Below are positions 20,437-28,693 of a stretch of 64,000 bases of DNA, in pieces (position 1 is the stretch's first letter; each line of letters opens with the position of its first letter). This DNA is from CAIWHR01 sp963809965. Its GTDB lineage: Bacteria; Pseudomonadota; Gammaproteobacteria; Burkholderiales; Casimicrobiaceae. Location of the stretch: contig CAWELU010000029.1 of the NCBI GenBank assembly GCA_963809965.1, forward strand, positions 186,001 through 250,000. Direction: 5' to 3'. Under the pieces are notes generated by a model. The model did no database searches. It saw only the letters and a program-made list of their open reading frames with translations, and was not told the origin of the DNA. The position numbers and the translations under genes are program-made.

Positions 20437-20645
20437 GCATCACCCCAGGCCCCGCTCCCGACGCAGCATCGCCACAATCCCGGCATCGAGCGGCGGCGAA
20501 TGCCCCAATCCGTCGCGCTCGATCTGCGCGATCAGCCCCGCGACGGCCTCGCGCCCGTCGGGATCGCGGACGGCCTCGCGTGGCGTGCGATTGCCCAGCG
20601 CCGGGAGTTTGCTGTCCAGCCAACCGCTGTAGTGCCGCGCGAGCA
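20437..20645 (-). repeat. Diverged second copy of the 3' end of the SEC-C gene
   Basis: About 209 bp that align with 21344-21551 at roughly 90 percent by eye. On the minus strand it encodes ARHYSGWLDSKLPALGNRTP and ends AMLRRERGLG, the same C-terminal tail as the intact copy. No N-terminal part is present. The MazEF-type module lies exactly between the two copies. Confidence 0.85.
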
Positions 20646-20660
20646 CGTAAGCACGCCGGG

Positions 20661-20689
20661 TTGACAACCTGTCCTCAGCAGATTACATT
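20661..20689 (+). promoter_or_regulatory. Sigma-70 promoter of the mazEF-like module
   Basis: ttgaca at 20661-20666 is a consensus -35 box; 17 bp further, tacatt at 20684-20689 matches four of six -10 positions. It ends about 30 bp before the antitoxin start. Confidence 0.6.
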
Positions 20690-20692
20690 GGC

Positions 20693-20705
20693 ATAACATT
20701 GTTAT
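20693..20705. promoter_or_regulatory. Operator-like palindrome of the mazEF-like module
   Basis: ataacattgttat is a perfect 6-bp inverted repeat around one base, placed between the -10 box and the antitoxin start. AbrB/MazE antitoxins normally repress their own promoter at such sites. Confidence 0.55.
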
Positions 20706-20719
20706 TACCGAGGAACCAG

Positions 20720-20968
20720 GTGAAGACCACCATTCGACCGATGGGCAATTCGCAGGGAGTCATCATCCCGAAGCCGTTGCTGGCGCAGGTTGGCCTGGTT
20801 CGTGAGGCCGAGATGACCGTCGAGCACGGCGCACTGGTATTGCGCAAGCCGTCGAAACCCGTCAGGGCTGGCTGGGCAGACGCGGCGCGGAAGATCGCTG
20901 CGGTGGGTGACGACGTCTTGGTGATGTTGGAGTTCGCGAACGAAGCCGATGCCGACCTGAAATGGTGA
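20720..20968 (+). CDS. MazE-like AbrB-fold antitoxin
   Basis: 82 residues. VKTTIRPMGNSQGVIIPKPL is the swapped-hairpin AbrB DNA-binding motif (the GNSQGV-IPK core), followed by GLVREAEMTVEHGALVLRK; the acidic C-terminus (about FANEADADLKW) should wrap the toxin. The GTG at 20720 has AGGA at 20711-20714; a TTG further up would add seven residues. Its stop overlaps the toxin start by 7 bp, so the two are translationally coupled. Confidence 0.88.
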   Translation: MKTTIRPMGNSQGVIIPKPLLAQVGLVREAEMTVEHGALVLRKPSKPVRAGWADAARKIAAVGDDVLVMLEFANEADADLKW

Positions 20969-21282
20969 TTCGCGGCGAAATCTGGCTCGTCAACCTCGAT
21001 CCGACGGCAGGAAGCGAAATCAGAAAGACGCGCCCCTGCGTCATCGTTTCCCCTCCGGAGATCCACGATCATCTTCGCACGGCGATCGTGGCACCGATGA
21101 CCACCGGAAGCCGCCCCGCGCCCTTCCGGATCGCGGTCATTCATGGCGGCAAACGCGGGTTGATCCTGCTCGATCAGATGCGGTCGGTGGACAAGTCGCG
21201 ACTGGCGAAGAGACTCGGCGCCGTATCCGCGAAGAAACTCGCCGCCGTATTGAACGCACTGCACGAAGTGTTTGCGCCTTGA
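20962..21282 (+). CDS. MazF/PemK-family endoribonuclease toxin
   Basis: 106 residues. The family motifs RGEIWLVNLDPTAGSEIRKTRPCVIVSP (given here in two parts: RGEIWLVNLDPT and KTRPCVIVSP), APMTTGSRPAPFRI and GLILLDQMRSVDKSRL are all intact, so the toxin is probably active as an mRNA interferase. It overlaps the antitoxin gene. The pair sits between two copies of a neighbouring gene end, on the opposite strand to that gene. Confidence 0.9.
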   Translation: MVIRGEIWLVNLDPTAGSEIRKTRPCVIVSPPEIHDHLRTAIVAPMTTGSRPAPFRIAVIHGGKRGLILLDQMRSVDKSRLAKRLGAVSAKKLAAVLNALHEVFAP

Positions 21283-21343
21283 GGGTTGCGGGCCTGGGAG
21301 CGCTTGCACCGTTTCGTGCGCTGCCACGTGCGCTGCAGTGGCG

Positions 21344-21551
21344 TATCACCGCAGGCCGAGTTCGCGACGCAGCATCGCCACAATCCCCGCGTCGAGTGGT
21401 GGCGACTGCCTCGCCCCGTCGCGCTCGATCTGCGCGATCAGCCTCGCGACAGCCTCGCGCCCGTCCGGATCGCGGACGGACTCGCGCGGCGTGCGATTGC
21501 CCAGCGCCGGGAGTTTGCTGTCCAGCCAACCGCTGTAGTGGCGCGCGAGCA
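21344..21551 (-). repeat. Original copy of the duplicated gene end flanking mazEF
   Basis: The final 208 bp of the SEC-C gene. It shares long identical runs with 20437-20645, for example gtgcgattgcccagcgccgg, and has scattered substitutions elsewhere. Both copies are in direct orientation, about 700 bp apart. Confidence 0.85.
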
Positions 21552-22401
21552 TCTCGTCGAAACGCTGGCGAACTTCGGGCAGTTGCATTAGACGTAGCGG
21601 CTCGCCATCGGTGTTCTGCAGCACCGGCATCGCCGGATTCAACGCGCGCTCGGCCAATTCCAGGTGGAGATCGATCAATTCGAAATCCCATGCCTTGAGC
21701 AGCGCCTCGCCGAAGAGATCGCCCTTGGCGCGAATGCGCATGCGCAGCCCGACGATCGCCGGCTTGTCGCCGGGCTGGATCACCACTGGCGCGCGCGCAA
21801 CCATCCAGCAACGCCAACTCGTCGATCACGACGACCTGCGCGAACAGAAATTTCGCCCGGATTGGCGCTGCGCGACCCGGAATGCTCAATCACGAACGTC
21901 TCCCGCTCGAGCATCAGGTCGCGCAATGCGAAGCCGCGGCCGGATTCGACACGCGCCACCTCGTGAAAGTTGAACGCCGCCGCGATGCACGCCTCGGGAT
22001 AGCGCACCAGCAGCGGGTCGAGACTGCGCCTCCGGCGAGCCAGGAACTCGCCGGCAACCGTGACCCCCTTCGCCGCCAGCTCCGGAAACTCAGTGTCCTC
22101 CGGATCGGGCGACCAGCCATAAAAGAACCACGGCGTCGAACACCGGCAGGTGCGGCGTCTTCGGATCGAAGGCTTCGTCACTGCCGGCGAAATCCGCCCA
22201 GGCCTCGTCGAAGATGGCCTCGCCGAGCTGATTGTGCGCGAACCCGAGCAGTTGCGAGGTGAGATCCTCGGTCACGTTCCGGATCCGACGACGCAGAAAC
22301 TCCTCCGGGGTTTCGACAGCTGCGCCCGTGCCGCGCATGCAGCACTGCTTGTATTTCTTGCCGCTGCCGCAGGGACAGGGATCGTTGCGTCCGGGCTTCA
22401 T
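21346..22401 (-). CDS. SEC-C zinc-motif protein, frameshifted
   Basis: About 350 residues. It opens MKPGRNDPCPCGSGKKYKQC, the SEC-C motif (C-P-C-G-S-G-KK-K-C-C) that binds zinc and is found in SecA and many unknown proteins. After TPHLPVFDAVV the frame shifts near 22130 to FFYGWSPDPEDTEFPELAAK and again near 21820 to MVARAPVVIQPGDKPAIVGL, then runs intact to AMLRRELGLR at 21346. The function is unknown; proteins of this size with N-terminal SEC-C are common hypothetical proteins. Its last 208 bp are duplicated beyond the mazEF-like module. Confidence 0.7.
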
Positions 22402-22616
22402 GTGGGGGGTCGCCGCACATGCAGCAACAGCGCGTGACGTGTTACACGAAGAGCCCAGCGCAGTGTGAAGCAGCGCCCCGGTGGAAAACTACCGGGCCGG
22501 CTCTTCAACCGGAGGCTTCAGGCTGAGCCTTTCCGCTCGGGGCGCGTAACCTCGGTCATCGAACGTCAGAAGCGCGCTGCAGGCATTGAGGACCAAAAGC
22601 GGCAAACACGTTGGTG

Positions 22617-22931
22617 TCACCGGCGTGCACGCTTCGACTCATTCTTCATCGCCAGGCCGCCATGCATCTTGTGAATCGGAATCCGCGGACCCTTGTAATC
22701 GAGAATTGCCGGCCCATCATCGATGCGCGTAGACGCGTGCCGCTTTACCAGATTCCTTACGACGGCGGCGCTGGTCAGCAGCTCGAGCTGTGCCTCCAAC
22801 CGAATGACGCGAGCGGTGAGGTCTTCGATTCTTGCTTGCTGCCCCTGCAGCGCTTCGGCCTGACGGGTCACCTTGTCCTCGAGTTTGATCATCGAGGTGA
22901 GGGCACCCCAGACGCGGTCCGTGACGCCCAT
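22617..22931 (-). CDS. Small coiled-coil protein, unknown
   Basis: 104 residues. The first 60 (MGVTDRVWGALTSMIKLEDK and then QGQQARIEDLTARVIRLEAQ) form a heptad-like coiled coil; the C-terminus is basic and ends KNESKRARR. The ATG overlaps the stop of the RHH-like gene (ATGA), so they form one unit. I do not recognise the family. The pairing with a short DNA-binding-like protein suggests a two-component module, possibly plasmid-derived, but this is a guess. Confidence 0.6.
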   Translation of the reverse strand: MGVTDRVWGALTSMIKLEDKVTRQAEALQGQQARIEDLTARVIRLEAQLELLTSAAVVRNLVKRHASTRIDDGPAILDYKGPRIPIHKMHGGLAMKNESKRARR

Positions 22932-23227
22932 CAGGCAGTCTTTCGAGCGCTTCGCTTGGCCTTGGCCTCCAACGCCGCAATGCGCTTGTTGCTGGCCTCG
23001 ATAAACTCCAGGGCGCGGTCGATCGAAGCGCCCGCTCGCTCGGCTGCAGCCTTCGCGGCGCCAGCCAGGGCTCCAAGTTCCGCATCGGCCTCAGCCGATT
23101 CATAGGCCGTCGCGCCGCGACGCATCAATTCCGAGATCGGCAGGCCGAGCTTCTTTGCTTTGGCCGCGATCGCCTTTTTTTCCTGTGCGGTGGCTTGAAC
23201 CACGATTCTCTCCACTGCTGCCGCCAT
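22931..23227 (-). CDS. RHH-like small protein with helical tail, unknown
   Basis: 98 residues. VERIVVQATAQEKKAIAAKA then KKLGLPISELMRRGATAYES reads like a ribbon-helix-helix or MobC-like DNA-binding segment; the rest is Ala-rich helix with heptad character. I chose ATG 23227 over the adjacent GTG because GGAG lies 7 bp upstream. Three TGTACA hexamers lie immediately upstream and may be its operator. It is coupled to the coiled-coil gene downstream. Confidence 0.65.
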   Translation of the reverse strand: MAAAVERIVVQATAQEKKAIAAKAKKLGLPISELMRRGATAYESAEADAELGALAGAAKAAAERAGASIDRALEFIEASNKRIAALEAKAKRSARKTA

Positions 23228-23250
23228 CACGATTCTCCGGGGAGGTTACA

Positions 23251-23273
23251 TGTACATGTACATTATATGTACA
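23251..23273. promoter_or_regulatory. Cluster of three TGTACA palindromes
   Basis: tgtaca occurs at 23251-23256, 23257-23262 and 23268-23273, the first two head to tail. Each hexamer is its own reverse complement, so the block is a symmetric array. It lies between the sirtuin gene end and the RHH-like start, a likely operator for the RHH-like protein. Confidence 0.5.
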
Positions 23274-23285
23274 CCATGGTGAGTG

Positions 23286-24246
23286 TCAACGCCGTCCGTG
23301 GAAACGTCCAGATCGCGGCCTCGCAAACGGCCGCGGAAGCGGCGATACGCCGGTGAACGCGGCCCAGCCGAACGGCAAATCCGCTTGGGACTTGCTGCGC
23401 TCGACGCGGGCTACCCGCCGTCGAGTCCCGTCCACCAGCGCGGTCAGCACGTCCGCGCACGACCGCTCGACCTTCAGCGCGAACAGATGATCGGCACGCG
23501 TGCGGCCGCGGTTGATCGCGGCGATCGGCTTGCCGGATGCGCCCGCGCGCTCGCAGAACCGAAATCCCGAATAGACCATCAGCGACGAGCCGACGACCAG
23601 CATCGCATCGGCCTCGTCGAGGGCGCGCATCGCGGCGTCGACGCGCTCCCGCGGGACGTTTTCCCCGAAGAACACGACGTCCGGCTTGAGCATGCCGCCG
23701 CAGCCCCGGCACGTCGGGACGTTGAAGGTTTCGAGCCCCCGCATCCTCGACCTCCGAATCGCCGTCGGGCGCCGCGGTCGCATGGGTGCGCACGAAACCG
23801 GGGTTTTCGGTTTCGAGCGTCCGCTGAATGGCCTCCCGCGCGTGGTCCGTGCCGCAGTCGCGGCAGAGCACGCGGCTCAAGTTCCCATGCAGCTCGATGA
23901 TGTTCGCGCTGCCGGCCCGCTGGTGCAGACCGTCCACGTTCTGCGTCACGAGTTGCGCAACCGCCCCCGCCGTCTCTAGCCGCGCAAGCGCCCGGTGCGC
24001 GGCGTTGGGTCGCGCGTGCGCGACCATCGGCCAGCCCGCCATGCTCCGCGCCCAGTAGCGTTGCCGCGCCGCCGAAGAGCGCAGGAACTCCTGGGCGGTG
24101 ATGGGCGCGCTCCGTTTCCACTGACCGTCGTCATCGCGGTAGCCCGGAATCCCCGAATCGGTGCTGACGCCGGCCCCGCTCAGGACGAACAACCGCCGAT
24201 GCCGCCGTGCGAAATCGGTCAGTCCGTTCAAGGCTATTGCTTCCAT
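23286..24246 (-). CDS. SIR2-family NAD-dependent protein deacylase, one frameshift
   Basis: About 320 residues. FVLSGAGVSTDSGIPGYRDD is the NAD-binding GAGxS motif, QNVDGLHQRAGS the catalytic TQNVDxLH motif, and ELHGNLSRVLCRDC supplies the catalytic His and the first zinc cysteines. A one-base shift near 23742 leads to VPTCRGCGGMLKPDVVFFGE (second zinc pair and FGE motif) and GSSLMVYSGF. The corrected frame ends at 23286 with a 40-residue extension beyond the usual end. All zinc and catalytic residues are present, so the product is probably active. Confidence 0.87.
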
Positions 24247-24275
24247 CGCGTGCGTCGTCAGCTGTCCGCGGTGTG

Positions 24276-25241
24276 TCAGCGCCGTTTTCGCGCGCGCTCC
24301 GCCTTGCGCGGCTTATCGTGCGTCGACTGCCGATCGGACTTGCGCCAGATGCCGTCTGCCTTCCGGTCCGCGGCGATCTCCGCGTGCAGCCAGGTGCGGA
24401 ACGTGGCGAGTTTCGGCGAGTCCGCGTTGCGCGGCGGATAGACGAGGTAGAAGCCGCGCGGTGCGGGCGCTTCGATCGCGAAGGGCCGCACCAGCACGCC
24501 GTTGCGCTCGTCGTTGCCGAGCAGCGTGGAGCGGCCGAGCGCGATGCCCTGGCCTTCGGCGGCGGCCTGCATCATGTGGGACGAGTCGTTGAAGATCGGG
24601 CCGCGGGTCGGCTCCGGCCAGTCGAGCCCGGCCGCCTCGAACCACGGCTTCCACGGCTCGTTGTCCGCGCGGAGCAGCGTGTAGCGCGCGAGGTCCGCCG
24701 GACGTTTGGGCACCCCACCCGTGATGCGCGGGCTGCACACCGGGAAGAACGAGTCGTCCAACAGGTGCTCGACGCCCACGCCGTCCCACTTGCCGAAGCC
24801 GTAGCGGATCGCCACATCGGCGTCGTCACGCTGAAAATCGACATTCGCCAGGTTGGCGCGGACGTCGAGATCGATGTCCGGATGCGCGGCGAGAAAGCGG
24901 CCGATGCGCGGCAGCAGCCAACGTGCGGCAAACGAGGGCACGACGCTCACCCGCAACAGCCGCGGATTCGTCCGGGTCGTGATCTCCTGCACGGCCGTCA
25001 TCAACTCCGCGAACGCCGTGCGCACCCGCGTCGCGAAGCGCTCGCCTTCGTCGGTCAGGCGGATGCCGCGACCCGCGCGCTCGACGAGCCGGACGCCGAG
25101 ATCGGACTCGAGCGACTTGATCTGGTGGCTGATCGCGCCGTGCGTCACGTGCAGCGATTCCGCCGCCTTGGTCAGGCTGCGCTCGCGCGCCGCCGCCTCG
25201 AAGGCGCGCAATGCCTGCATGGGAGGAAGTCGGGTGGACAT
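24276..25241 (-). CDS. LysR-family regulator of the GcvA type
   Basis: 322 residues, intact. The winged HTH covers residues 1-65 (MQALRAFEAAARERSLTKAA then HVTHGAISHQIKSLE); the effector domain contains SFAARWLLPRIGRFLAAHPD and GFGKWDGVGVEHLL, diagnostic for the GcvA/AmpR branch. The basic tail KPRKAERARKRR is unusual. ATG 25241 is preferred over the upstream TTG. It is transcribed away from the small gene at 25354, and an inverted repeat with a T-N11-A core lies immediately upstream of its own start. Effector unknown. Confidence 0.9.
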   Translation of the reverse strand: MSTRLPPMQALRAFEAAARERSLTKAAESLHVTHGAISHQIKSLESDLGVRLVERAGRGIRLTDEGERFATRVRTAFAELMTAVQEITTRTNPRLLRVSVVPSFAARWLLPRIGRFLAAHPDIDLDVRANLANVDFQRDDADVAIRYGFGKWDGVGVEHLLDDSFFPVCSPRITGGVPKRPADLARYTLLRADNEPWKPWFEAAGLDWPEPTRGPIFNDSSHMMQAAAEGQGIALGRSTLLGNDERNGVLVRPFAIEAPAPRGFYLVYPPRNADSPKLATFRTWLHAEIAADRKADGIWRKSDRQSTHDKPRKAERARKRR

Positions 25242-25249
25242 CGGTCGCA

Positions 25250-25268
25250 ATGTGAAAGCGGCTCACAT
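25250..25268. promoter_or_regulatory. Likely LysR binding site in divergent promoter region
   Basis: atgtga-N7-tcacat is a perfect 6-bp inverted repeat and contains a T-N11-A core, the LysR-box pattern. It lies 9 bp upstream of the lysR start and about 85 bp upstream of the divergent gene. Confidence 0.6.
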
Positions 25269-25353
25269 ATTGCACGAAAACAAATCGCTTGTCGCCTCCT
25301 CACGCGCTGCATAGACTTTCGCCATGTGATGGCAGTGCGGACGAGGATTCGAC

Positions 25354-25752
25354 ATGACAATGGATCTCGCAATTGAAGCACCCGGCACGGTGCTCGGCAA
25401 GGCAGCGACTAGCGCGGGGCGGAACACCCTGCAGCCCTCGCTGCGCGAGGCAATCTCTGCGCCGCCGTTCGGCGCCGGTGACCCGGCGGTCGAGATCGAC
25501 GGGCCGCCACCGTTCGTGCCGATCGTGCAGGCACGCAACCCGCGCTCGCACTACCGGTTGGTGGATGCGGTCGTGACTTTCACCGTCATGGCGTTCTTCA
25601 CTGCCGCGCTCGCCGGGATGGTCGGCGAATTGCACGGCGCCCCATCGGCGCCGGTGACGAAGACGGCGACTACGAACGTTGCACCCTCTGCGATGCCCCA
25701 CGTTGCGGCGAACTCACCGGCCACCGGGCGCGCCGGATCGACTTCGATTTGA
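25354..25752 (+). CDS. Small membrane-anchored protein, unknown
   Basis: 132 residues with a single hydrophobic segment (LVDAVVTFTVMAFFTAALAG, about residues 69-88), a Pro/Ala-rich N-terminal half and a Thr/Ala-rich C-terminal half. Divergent from the LysR gene and followed 19 bp later by another small gene with a good ribosome site, so the pair may be a LysR target. No family recognised; a spurious frame is possible. Confidence 0.5.
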   Translation: MTMDLAIEAPGTVLGKAATSAGRNTLQPSLREAISAPPFGAGDPAVEIDGPPPFVPIVQARNPRSHYRLVDAVVTFTVMAFFTAALAGMVGELHGAPSAPVTKTATTNVAPSAMPHVAANSPATGRAGSTSI

Positions 25753-25771
25753 AACGAGCGAAGGAGCAATC

Positions 25772-26015
25772 ATGACCTCGAGATTGGCAGATTCGTTGAG
25801 CGCAGCCGGTATTCTGACGAGCCGGCAAGAGTGGCGCAAGCGTTGCGCTTTCGTTCGGATCCTTCTTGGCTCACGTCGTCGAGCGCGTGGCGAGAACGTC
25901 GGCTGCCGCGCGCGACCGTGCCTGGAGAATCGCTCGCACGCCGCGCAAACGCGACGAGGACTGGCGAACCGCAGCGCGGGAGCTGCTACCTGTGGCACGC
26001 CGTCGATGTCCATGA
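25772..26015 (+). CDS. Small basic helical protein, unknown, probably frameshifted
   Basis: The ATG at 25772 follows an AAGGAG site by 5 bp and opens MTSRLADSLSAAGILTSRQE. After about 28 residues the frame becomes low quality, while the next frame reads SFLAHVVERVARTSAAARDR and WRIARTPRKRDEDWRTAARE, a long basic amphipathic helix pattern, stopping at 26015. The total of 244 bp fits one inserted base. It somewhat resembles the small DUF1127-like basic proteins, but I cannot assign it. Confidence 0.45.
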
Positions 26016-26110
26016 CGTCGAGCGCCGGCAGCGCGCGTGGGACCGCGACGAAGCCGGTGCCTACAGCATGTCCGGTTGGTCCTGATGCTGATGCCGCGCG
26101 CGCGACGTCA

Positions 26111-26522
26111 TCATTTCAGCGTCGGTTCCCCGCCGTACCAGTAGTCGCGCAGCTTCAGGAGATCACGCCTGACAGCAGGGGGAAATCCTTGCCGCCCGCC
26201 ACGCCGATCGACGAGGAGGTCGTCGAAGTAGGCCGGGCATGCAATGCGGTCGTTCCATTGCATGGCGATGAGATTGACGATTCGGGGGTAGTGTGTGGCC
26301 AGGGCGCCCGGAAACACGTCGGGCGGCAGGAGGTCCATCCACTTCTCGCTGAACGGCAGCAAGTGCTCCGCGGGCCTCGCCCTGCGATGCGCCGACCAAT
26401 CCTGCGACGCGGTGGATGCGCTCGCTCGATGGCGCGCTGGCCGGCGCCGCTTCCTTGCGCCGAGCGGGGACTTGGTGAATGTCGTTCCGGTCCATCCATC
26501 CGGGCCGGCGATAGATCGACAT
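26111..26522 (-). CDS. Conserved hypothetical protein, one frameshift
   Basis: It begins MSIYRRPGWMDRNDIHQVPA at 26522 and, after one shift near 26360, continues LPFSEKWMDLLPPDVFPGAL and NLIAMQWNDRIACPAYFDDL, ending near LKLRDYWYGG at 26111. The C-terminal pattern (W-D, YFDDLL-DRRGGRQGFP) looks like a conserved betaproteobacterial protein of unknown function. No signal peptide or membrane helix. The length of 412 bp fits one inserted base. Confidence 0.55.
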
Positions 26523-26599
26523 GGTGGCTCGATTATCGGAATTCGCGGGCCGCGTCAATCGCGGAAGGATTCTTACGTCGCATGTGACGCTCCGCGTTG

Positions 26600-28622
26600 C
26601 TAACCGGAAAGCCCGGCATCCTTGACTTGCGCGCGCGCTTCGTCGCCCGTCTCGTAGATGTGTGGCGCGACGCCGCGGCGTGCCAGCGCGTCCCCCAGCT
26701 TCATGCGCAGGAATCCCGATGTCGTGTACCGCGTGACGCCCCAGTAATGGTGCTCGACCAGATGCTGCACGATCGCCGTGTAGCGGTCGAGCACCTCGGG
26801 CGCGATCTCGAAATTGTCATAGTTGACGATGGCGTAGACGCGCTTGCCCAGGGGCGCGAGCACGGCCTCGACCGCTGCCGCGATCTCATCCACGTCTTCG
26901 GGCGTGCGCACCTTCAACCGCTCGAAGTTGATGAACAGGATGTTCTGCGCGTCGTCGTAGGTCAACCGCTGCGCGAGCGGGATGGCCAGCATGCGCTCGC
27001 GCAGGCCCATGGGCGCGGCACGGAAGATCGCCGCCTCCATCAGCTTCGGCGCACCGCGCATGACCGGGCGAAAGTCCATCTGCCCGAGCACGTCGCGCTC
27101 GAGGTCGATGCCGGGGGCGATCTCGACGAGCTCGAGGCCTTCGGCACCCAGCCGGAACACGGCGCGCTCGGTGATATAGAGCGCGGGCTGCCGGCGCTTG
27201 AAGCCCTGGCTGCCCGAGTAGGTGCGGTGCTCCACCTCGGCCACGAACTTGCGCGCGTCGCCTTCCTTCATGATCGCGAGCGTGCCGTCGCGCGCCTCGA
27301 CCACCAGCTTGCCGGCGGTGAACGTGCCGACGAACACGACGGTCTTCGCGTTCTGCGAGATGTTGATGAAGCCGCCGGCGCCGGCGAGCCGCGGACCGAA
27401 CTTCGACACGTTGAGGTTGCCTTCCGCGGTCCGCTTGCGCGAGCCCGAGGAACGCCATGTCGAGGCCGCCGCCGTCGTAGAAATCGAACTGCGAAGGCTG
27501 ATCGATGATCGCCTGCGTATTGACCGCGGCGCCGAAATTGAGCCCCGAGGCCGGAATGCCGCCGATCACCCCCGGCTCGGCCGTGAGCGTGATCAGGTCG
27601 ACGATGCCCTCCTCGGCCGCCACGCTCGCCACGCCCTCCGGCATGCCGATGCCGAGATTGACGACACTGTTCGGGCGCAATTCGAGTGCAGCGCGCCGCG
27701 CGATGATCTTGCGCTCCGACATCGCGAGCGTAGGCACCATCGAGGCCGGCACGCGGATCTCGCCGGAGAAACCGGGACTGTAGGTCTCGACGAACGTCTG
27801 CATGTGGTACTCCGGCTTCTCGGAGACGACGATGCAGTCGACCAGCACGCCCGGGATCTTGACCTGCCGCGGCGAGAGACTCCCGCGCTCGGCCAATCGT
27901 TCGACCTGCACGATGACGATGCCGCCCGAGTTGCGCGCGGCCATCGCGATCGCCTGCGCCTCGAGCGTGAGCGCTTCGCGTTCCATCGTCACGTTGCCGT
28001 CGGGATCGGCGGTGGTGCCGCGTACGATGCCGACGTTGATCGGAAACGTGCGGTAGAACAGGTACTCCTCGCCGTCGATCGGCATCAGCGTCACGAGGTC
28101 CTCTTCGGTGCGCGCGTTGATCTTGCCGCCGCCGTGGCGCGGGTCGACGAAGGTGCCAAGTCCCACGCGCGAAAGCTGACCGGGCTTGCCCGCGGCGATG
28201 TCCCGGTACAGGTGCGTGATCACGCCCTGCGGCAGGTTGTACGCCTCGATCCGGTTGCCGACGGCGAGCGCCTGCAGCTTCGGCACCAGGCCCCAGTGGC
28301 CTCCGATCACGCGCTTGACGAGCCCGTCGTGCCCCAGATGATTGAGGCCGCGCTCCTTGCCGTCCCCCTGCCCCGCCGCGTACACGAGCGTGAGCCCGCG
28401 CGGATTGCCGACACCGTCGGGCGCCTCCCTCGCCGATTCGAGGAAGCGCTCCTCCAGTGCGACCGCAATGTTCTCGGCGAAGCCGATGCCGACGAAGCCG
28501 CCGGTTGCAATGGTGTCGCCGTCGCGTATCAGTGCCACCGCCTCGCGGGCTGTGACGATCTTGCCGCGCTCGAACGTGTGCAGCGCCTCGAGCAGACGAT
28601 GGGTGTCCTCCTGCCGGGCCAT
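26600..28622 (-). CDS. Acyl-CoA:acetate/3-ketoacid CoA-transferase, fused alpha-beta (YdiF type), one frameshift
   Basis: About 670 residues. The alpha half has GDTIATGGFVGIGFAENIAV (Gly-rich family I motif) and the CoA-binding GGHWGLVPKLQALA segment; the beta half has NLGIGMPEGVASVAAEEG and the TAEPGVIGGIPASGLNFG region, whose Glu is the predicted thioester-forming residue. At about 27430 one extra base (GACCGCGG for GACGCGG) shifts the frame; the rest, from SKFGPRLAGAGGFINISQNA, is intact to 26600. ATG 28622 has GGGGA 7 bp upstream. It moves CoA between short-chain or hydroxy acids; exact substrates unknown. It could serve the degradation pathways here, but it is not in the same operon. Confidence 0.87.
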
Positions 28623-28693
28623 GCGTCGTTCCCCTGCCAAATGTCGGATATTAACCGCGAAGCCGGGCCGGCCTCAATCGGGAGCGCGGGTGG

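Noticed and set aside
20440..20667. 75-codon frame with its own ATG in the duplicated tail
   Set aside because: It contains only the C-terminal end of the SEC-C protein; the start region is unrelated and without a ribosome site.
24207..25376. 389-codon plus-strand frame opposite the LysR gene
   Set aside because: It is antisense to an intact LysR regulator and has no motif or start site.
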